Source: Galeopsis tetrahit
Taxonomy: Eukaryota > Streptophyta > Magnoliopsida > Lamiales > Lamiaceae
Assembly (NCBI GenBank): GCA_963675135.1
Contig: OY776126.1
Location: 23,811,195 to 23,875,194 of the forward strand
DNA: 64,000 bases
Direction of reading: 5' to 3'
A program made the position numbers and the translations under genes. Under the pieces are notes generated by a model. That model was given only the letters and a program-made list of their open reading frames with translations. It did no database searches and was not told the DNA's origin. Below, in pieces: positions 26,601 to 35,600 of this stretch; the first letter of the stretch is position 1; each line of letters begins with the position of its first letter.

Positions 26601-29600
26601 GTCTGATCCTTCACTGTCTTCTGTTTTCAGAGAGGTCTTGCCCGATGAGGTGCTTGCAGCTTTTGTATTGGCTGCCTTGAAGGCTACAGTCTTGGAGGTG
26701 GATGGGGTTGCAGTTGGCTCATCACTTCCTGAGTTCTCTTCTCTTTCAAGATCATATTCATGTGCTTTTAGGTTCTGAAATAGAGTTTGTGCAGACCACT
26801 TCTTGATATCTTGAGTATCTTTGATGATGGTCTTCTTGAGTCTCCATTTCTTGGTTAGAGAATCTAAGATCTTTAGATTTTTCTCTCTATTTGTGTATTT
26901 CTTGCCCAGAGATTATATCTCATTGATGATCTTGGTAAATCTGTTGTCTAACTGATCAATAGACTCTTCTGGTTGCATCTTGAAGTGTTCGAACTTCTTG
27001 ACTGCTGTAGATAACTTGGACTCTTTGATCAGCTCAGTTCCTTCACAGAGAAGTGCCAATGCCTCCCACATCTCTCTGGCTGACTCACAATGGATTACCT
27101 TTGCAATGTACTCATTTGGAAGAGTTTGCATTATGTAATCTTGAGCAATGCTATCAAGACTTGATTGCTTCATCTCTTCTGGTGTGAGGTCCTTCATGGG
27201 CTTGGGAACCAGTTCTCCAACTGGGACTTCTGGATCACCATTTGCAGTGTTGACTGTCATGATGGTGATCGGGCCTTCTGTGATTACAGACCACATCTTG
27301 TAGTGGACTGATGTGAGATTCTTCCTCATCCTGATCTTCCAGTAATCATAATCCTCCACTAAAAACTTAGGCAACTTACGCATATTAGCACTCATGCTGT
27401 ATGAGTTTTCGAAAACAAGTTTTTCTCAAAAAGATCTGTTCAAGAGGACTACAGAAAGACTCCCTCAAGTCTTCTGATAATCTAGAGACAGTAGTCCGTT
27501 AGAACCACTGCTCTGATACCACTTGTTGGTCCCTGAACGAGTAGTGAATGGGATTAAAGTCTAGAGGGGAGGGGTGAATAGACTTTAAAAGTTTTTCAAA
27601 CAGAGTTGGGAACCTCTTCTGATCGCTATGTCAACTGGACTGCAAGTCTGCTGGTCCAGATGACTATAGTGATCTGACTGAAGAGGTTGTGTGCGGAAAT
27701 GTGGTGGCCCTGGTTTAGACTCGTTCTTATAACTTGTTTTACTTTGTGAAATTACTCAGCTGATGCTGGTTTGAAAGTTATGGCCCTTTTTGAAGAGTGT
27801 TGAAATCACAGTATGCACTATATAATAATGAATGTAAAAGCAGAAATGTAAAGTGCAGAAAGTAAATAACACCGGATTTATAGTGGTTCGGATATACGAT
27901 CCTACGTCCACTCTCACGTCCTAACGTGATGTTTAATCCCTTTAATTTCCACAAATTACAAGGGTCTTGTCCTTTATAGTCCCAAGGTTAGGACTTTGAG
28001 ATCTGAGCCGTCCTAACAGCTACGGTCTCCACAAGTGATTGTAAGCACTTGCACTTTGAGGGGTTTCAAAAACTTAAACCTTTCGGTGAGGGTTTGGGGT
28101 TTTTGAGATGTATCCAACTAATGGTTCAAGCTTATAATTTGCTTAACCACTATGCCTAAAACAATTGATATATAATATGAACAAGTTTCAGGTTCTTAAG
28201 GGTTGGATAAGAAGTACTTAAGAGCTATGGATAATCTAATGGATTTCAGGCTCTTTGAGAATTCTTAGAACAGTGTAGCTTTTTGCTTGATGGCTTGCTT
28301 AGCTTGTGAATTCTCTCTTGTGTTCCTTCTGTGTTCAACCTCTTGTATTTATAATGGAGATTGAGTGCAACTAGCCGTTGGAGTTGACTAGCCGTTTGAG
28401 CAATCTTCCCATAATAGCTTGATTCCTTGATTCCAGTCGCTTGATTGCTTCAATCCTGGGATCATGTCAATCTTCTAAATAAGGTAGGTCTTCGTTTGAA
28501 TTGCAAGATGACTTGGGAATCAGCCGAGTCCTGGAAGAGCACATAGTCTTCTGATCTGTACTACTAGTCTTCTGACTGCTCTTCTGGCCTTAGGTCTTCT
28601 GTCTTCTGGTATCAGACGAGTACTACTCTTCTGATCTGGAAATTCTTTGTAATGCTTTAGGCCATCTTTAATCTGGGACTCCATCAGATAAGTAGGTATA
28701 CAAGCACCTTAACATATCTGGTCTTCAAGGATCTTCTAGTCTTCATGTCTTCTACTCTTCTTATCTTGAGGATAGGCATGTAAGCCATGACTGTGCTGAT
28801 CAGCTGCTATCAATACAGTTGATCACACAAGACTAGTCTAAGCTGTTCTATACAAGTCAGCTGATCCTATTACATTTATAAACTCTAAGTGTTTTGGCCA
28901 TCAAAACTATTCTAACATCAAATGGGGCTTAGGGTGAATTTATATCCCAACATAGATGATAGTATTATTGTTAAGAATAGAAATACATGGAAATCAGCGC
29001 ATAATACTGAAAATATTATTGGTGACTCTACTGTTGGTGTGAAGACTAGACGACAACTATTTGAGTAGCAAGAACAATCTAGTCCATCTCTGTTTTGCTG
29101 GTGTTGTTTCCTCTCATCTATCGAGCCAAAAACCATTAATGAGGCATTGGCTGATAGTAATTGGATCATTGCTATGCAAGACGAGTTGAATCAGTTTGTT
29201 CGAAACGACGTCTGGGAACTTGTCGATAGACCGAAACATCATAATGTAGTTGGCACTCGATGGATTTTCAAGAATAAGAAAGATGAGAATGATGTAGTTG
29301 TTCGTAATAAGGCTAGACTAGTCGCCCAAGGCTATTCACAAGCTGAAGGCATAGATTATGATGAAACATATGCTCCTGTTGCTAGACTAGAAGCCATTCG
29401 ATTGTTTCTTGCATATGCTGCTTACATGAAATTTACTGTATATCAAATGGATGTTAAAAGTGCATTTCTTAACGGTATTCTTGTGGAAGAAGTATATGTT
29501 GAACAACCCCCAGGTTTCGAAGTCAAAGGTAATCAGGTATACAAATTAAAGAAGGCCTTATATGGACTAAAGCAAGCTCCAAGAGCCTGGTACGATACTC

Positions 29601-32600
29601 TTTCTCAATTTCTATTAGAAAATGGTTTTACTAAAGGCAAGGTAGACAGAACCTTGTTTAGAAGACAAGAAGGGAAAGACATTTTACTCGTCCAAATTTA
29701 CGTAGATGACATCATTTTTGGGTCACCTAACAAAGAGCTGAGTGAAAGTTTCTCAACACTCATGCAAAGTAAATTTGAGATGTCTATGATGGGTGAAATG
29801 AATTACTTTCTTGGACTTCAAGTAAAACAGACCCCTGAAGGGATTTTCATAAATCAAGCAAAGTATACTAGAAATCTTCTAGACAAGTATGGTATTAAGA
29901 CATGCAAGTCTGCTGGCGTACCTATGCTACCTACATACAGAATGGACCCAGACGAACAAGGTAAGTGTACTGATCAAACTCATTACCGTGGTCTTATTGG
30001 TTCATTACTCTACTTAACTGCTAGTAGACCTGATATTGCATTTTCTGTTGGAGTATGTGCTCGTTTTCAAGCTAATCCAAAAGAGAGTCATATGGAAACC
30101 ACTAAAAGGATTTTGAAATATTTGAAAGGAACCATCAATCGTGGTACATGGTATCCTTCAAATGATGATTTATCTCTAAGTGGCTACTCTGATTCTGATT
30201 TTGGTGGTTGTAGAATAGATAGGAAATCTACATCTGGTTCTTGTCAATTCTTAGGCACAAAACTCATTTCATGGTTTTCGAAAAAGCAGACAAGTGTTGC
30301 TACCTCTACTACTGAAGCCGAGTACATGGCTGCAGGTAGTTGTTGTAGTCAATTATTATGGCTTATTCAACAGCTTAGAGATTATAATATTTGTGAATCA
30401 AATGTTCCTATATTCTGTGATAGTAATAATGCAATTGCCATTACACAAAATCCTGTTCTGCACACACGTTGTAAGCATGTTGATGTGAAACACCATTTCA
30501 TACGTGATCATGTAGAAAAGAAGGATATTCGCATGGAAAAGATTCATACTGATTTTCAAAGAGCTGATATTTTCACAAAACCATTAGATGAGACTCGATT
30601 TCATGAATTATGCATTAGTCTAGGACTTATTGATCTTGATCCTACTAGTATATAGCAATGGACTAACCAGACAGGTACAATCCTAAGAAGAAAGGAGAAA
30701 TAGACAAGTTACCACAAAAGAGCAGAGCACTCGTCTACTCACTCAACAGACAGGTAAACGAGGTCAGACAAGTTGACCATCCAACCCGATGAGGAAGCTG
30801 GTAAAGCTGAGGGTAATACTAAGGGAATAAACATTTAAGGGGGAATTCTTGATTTCTTAAAGATCCTTATGTTGACTCTTTAGTTTGGTAACAGTCATCG
30901 TGTTTGAACCTTGATCATTGACTTAGATTGATATTCATTATTATTTATCCTACTCGACTACCTGTAATATATCTAATCTGTAGTGCAAGAAAAGACAGGT
31001 ACATATAATCGTTTAATGACTCAAAGTAGACAAGCACAATCGAAGGGGGAACTCGTCTTGTGTACACCAGTCTACTCGTCTGTTCTGGATAGACACGAAC
31101 AGACAAGATAAGTGTTCCTTTGATGCAAATATTCTAAGTGTTTAATCAATTTGAATCAAGGATATATATGTAGTTTGAAGTATTGAAAGTTTGAAAAACC
31201 TAGATTTGGATGTATACACTCCATTTAATGAGGTGTATATAACCAATTCGCGCCAAACACTCTACTTTGCTAGGTTAGAGGAATACACCCCTCTATTCTA
31301 CCAATAGATGAGGCGGATTTCAAATTTCACAATACTAAATCACATAATTTTCTCGATTCCGCCAAACTGAATTTCTAAAGCCTTTCATATCTGACCATTG
31401 GATTAATACTTCCAATCTCAACCATTGAACTCAAATGTTTAAAACCCATTTTACTTGTTCTTAACTGCTCACGATTTCAGTCTCTCTTGATCTCATAACT
31501 TCTCAAGCACTCAAACCTCTTCGAAATTTCTTGATTTTCATAACCCATTATACTATGTCTATCGTTTCTATGTTCGATGCTCGAACTAACATGCAAGCTA
31601 GGTTTGATCTTGGTAAGTACATTACCGAAGGAAGAGTGCATACAGAAGGGTCGGTATTTTTCAAAGGGAATCACACTGAAGACAACAAGGAAATATTGAT
31701 GAAATGCTTCAGATGCGGTTTGAGACCATATTTGGAGGCATTTCCTGAGGTTGTTCTTGAAGAAGAAGTGTTGGAGTTTTATGCTACTGCAACTAGACAG
31801 GGCGACTCAATTGAAGCTTTTATTGGAAGAAGGCGAGTGGAGATTACTAGAGAATTTCTGACTGAATCGCTGAAACTACCATCTGGATCGATAGATATCG
31901 AGAGATATGCTGAAGGTCGAGAGTTGAGGTACCTAAGTATTTTCTGCGGAAGAAGGCTGCAGTTGAAAAGCGATGGAAAGGTTCCTGTGGTGAAGAAGAA
32001 GGAGCTTCTGGAAAAATACAAAACTCTTCTTGATATCGCATCTAAAATGTTGCTAGGAGTTACTGGGAGTTTTGACTCTGTGACGCCCCATAAAGCAAGG
32101 ATTATGGCTGTGATTTATGATGGAATCACGGAAGGAAACTTGACTAAACTCTTCTTGGATAGATTGATGTACTACAAGAAGTTTGTGCAAGTTGATACCA
32201 GTTCAGCCAACTGGGTTGTTTCTGCAAATGTTAGTTTTGGAAACAAGTTAAGTATCATCCTGCCCATTCTATTGCCAAACAAGACAAGTTGGAGTAAAGG
32301 CAAGCCGTTTCATCCTCTAAAGCATTACTTGAAGAAGGAAGCTCTGGCTAAGCAAGCTGCTGCTAGGCCATCTGCTCCTAGGCAAATTGAGGTAAATCCT
32401 ATGGATGTGATGCCGTATGGTGGGTCATCTAGTTCTTCAGAAGACGAGTCTCATGATGAAGAATCGGAAGAGGTTGAAAAAGGAGAGTCCGGTGCAGATG
32501 ACTCAGAAAAGACTCAGTCAGATGGAGAGTTGCAACAAGAGAAAGAGTCGAGTGAACAAATTCCTGAAATGTACACTCTTGTAAGAGTCGGATCGCCTAC

Positions 32601-35600
32601 TCGTCCAGACGAGTTGAGTACACAGGTTGGTACTTCTACTCAATCTGTTTCATTTCCTCTCTCTCTCCCGTCTACTTCTGTTCGAACCAAGGCTAGATCA
32701 CACCGATCTAGGCCTAGACCTATTCCCTCAACCTCGCAAGTGCTGACAGCATATCCGCTGAGAGCCAGCCTACCCGAAAACACTCCCAAATTAGATACAA
32801 CTGATACTCCTACAGTTGTCATACCAAACCAAGCCACATCAAAGCCCGTTGAAACCAGTGCTTTCACACCCTCTCCCTCACCAGAATATGGTGAACCCCT
32901 CAACCCATCTACTGCAGACAAGACGCCAGTTGCCACTGCAACAACTGAGTTAGAGACCCCATCTACTCAGGACCCATCTGCTGTTAGATTTAATTCCCTG
33001 GTTTACTATCCTATGTGTTTGAGAGAGAAGCGTATTCGATCCCGAATGACCAGAAATCTGAAAAGGACGCTCTCAACTATCGAAGTAGACTATGAGTCCG
33101 AACAGTTTGAAATTCTGTTAAGGATATGCACCTGGTTTGCACTTAAGAAGTCCTCCACTGATGACCTGTTCGAAGTTATTCAAGGCATGGGAGGAATCTC
33201 CAATTTTATGGATTGGGAGATGGAACAAAAGGAAAATAGTGGTGTAAAGGATCATTCCGAATTATTTCCGCCAAGAGCCTTGGTTGATCTTGTCAAAAGG
33301 CTATTAAAAATTCCTGATGGAATCTTGGTTGAAGAGTTCTCGTCTGATATTGGAACTCAGACTGATCTACTGGAAGAGGAGTTAAGAGCTGTAACAGTTG
33401 AAGCTGGAATTCAAACTTCAGATCAGTTAGAAGATGAGTCTGAAAACTCTGATAATGATTCTTTCAATTTTGGAGTAGAAGATGATGAGTTCATGGACGC
33501 CGAAATGTTTGCAGAAGATGAACTTGTTGAGAAGGCTCAAGAAAAGGGTGTTGCTGAAGCTCAGTTATCTACTCAAGGTTTTTCTGAAGGATATCTTACA
33601 GAATTGAAGTCTGATTTAAGAGATGCTGTTCACTCTGCTGTTGATAAGGTCTTAAATTCAAAGGTGAAAGATGTGCTAGTAAAGCAAAATCAGTTGCTTG
33701 TTGATTCCTCTAGAGAATTATTTGTTGAAGAGGTCAACAAGATGGACTCAGCTTTCAGAGCGGAGTTGACTGCAGAAGTTGAAAGTTTTTTACAGAAACA
33801 AGTTGAAGCTTCTGAGAAGAGGTCTATCTCATTTGCTAGATCGTTGGCTGAAGAATCTGGCAAAATGGAACGTCTTTACCGAGTTAAGATTGAGATAGCT
33901 GATGAGCAGAGGAGAGAAGCACAAGCTCAGTTGGTGAAGTCTCAAGCTATTCTCTCTGAGTTGACACAGCAAAACACTCTACTACGTCAGTCAGCTACTT
34001 ATTTCAAAGATGAGTTGGTCATTAACTCACAGAAGTTAGAATCTACTGCTGATCGCCTGGACAAGATGAGTCGGGATCAAACACATCAAAGGCAGATAGA
34101 GCTAGCTGCTGAAGCTATGAAGGAAGCACTAAAGGAAGAAATGACTCGATTTACTAGTCTATTCACTCTTAAGGCAAGTGATGAAGCCAAAAAGGGGGAA
34201 GAGAAGACAAGTAGAGTTGAAGTAAAGTCAAGTGCTGAACCAGAAGAAAAGGATGCTGCTACTACTATGCAAGAGCTAAGGAGGCCAAAAAGGAGGCTAG
34301 TTAAAACTGCAGAGTTAGAGCAAGCTGAAGCAGATGAACTTAAAAGACTGGAGAAAGGAAAGAATGTTGCGTCTCCAGAAACTGAAATTCAGACTAGACG
34401 AGTTAAGAGGAAGCTGAGTATTGAAGAACCTACTGCTGCTGCTACAGTTGAAAAGAAGCAAAAGATTGTTGATCCTAATGATGAAAGTCGTTATGCAAGC
34501 AAGAAGAAAATAGAAAAACATATTGAAAGACTGCAAAAGCTGAAGGTGAATGAAGAAGAGATGGAAGATCAGTTCATTGACTACTTCATTGACAAAGAGC
34601 ATAGATAAGAATGGCTCAAAGTGAAGAGGCAATGGGAACTTGATCATTGGATTGTTCGAAAATATGGTGAGTCTGAAAGTCCAGATGAGTTGTATGTCAT
34701 GTTTGACAAATTCATGGAAGGACAGAATAAATTGCTTTGGAATTTGGTCATGAGGATATCAGTTGCTGCAAATTTCAACATCCTGATACCGACCTTTCCA
34801 AGATGGAAGACTCCCATGACAAGCTCAGGAAAAAGATTTGATGTTAATCAAATCAACAAGTTTGAAGAAGAACTGCTAGATAAAGAGAAGATTGAAGATG
34901 AAGATCAGATCAGTCTAATTCACAAGAGACTCCTAGATGCATTCTGTGTTCCAAATCCAGAAGGAGGTAATCTTTCAGATTAGTTTTGTTTGTTTGAAAG
35001 TTAGTTATTTTTTTTGCTCTGGTTTGTTATTTCAAAGTATGTGTAATCTACTGATCTATTTCTGAATGAATGAAAAGATAAGTACTATTTGATGTTGAAA
35101 GACAAGATAACTACTTAACTAGTCTACTAATAAGAAAAGATTCAAGTAGTTTTGGCTTCATCAAAAAGGGGGAAATTGTTGGGATATGAATCCTAGAACA
35201 AGTCCTAAATGATGAATAAAAGATAAAAGATAAAGTTTTGATAATCCAAAAGAAGACTTGAATATTTTCTAAGTATTGATTGATCTAGTCTAGTTGAGTT
35301 GAAGTCATCTTATACAGATCAGTAGAGTTCACAAGACAAGTACTAGTTTTAAAAGACAAGTATTATTGAAAGATAAGTACGATTTATAAGTACTTCATAT
35401 GTGTTACTTGTATATGTTAAGATTGTTTTTGAGCTATAATTACTGTATAGAGCTCATACGTTTATATGTAATAGATAGATTCATTGTATAGGTTATAAGT
35501 TGACTAAGCTTGTATTATAAAAGCTTAAAGTAATGTAGTAGTCTTGTTAGGTTAGATGATAAGACTAGATTAGTTCTATTATAAGCATACTGCACAAGTC

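Larger units (their letters stand above)
14585..28952 (-). mobile_element. Sirevirus-like Ty1/copia element B, inserted in pol of A
   Basis: Two 1429-bp LTRs flanked by target duplication TAGAT (14580-14584 and 28953-28957). On the minus strand the order is 5' LTR (right), primer site, gag, pol, internal PPT-like motif, long extra ORF, PPT, 3' LTR (left). The total is 14.4 kb. The LTRs differ at about three positions including the left-end terminal dinucleotide. It is a different family from A within the same lineage. Gag and pol are in the same frame separated by one stop, with additional stops at 26913-26915 and 23571-23573, so this copy could not make full proteins. Confidence 0.95.
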
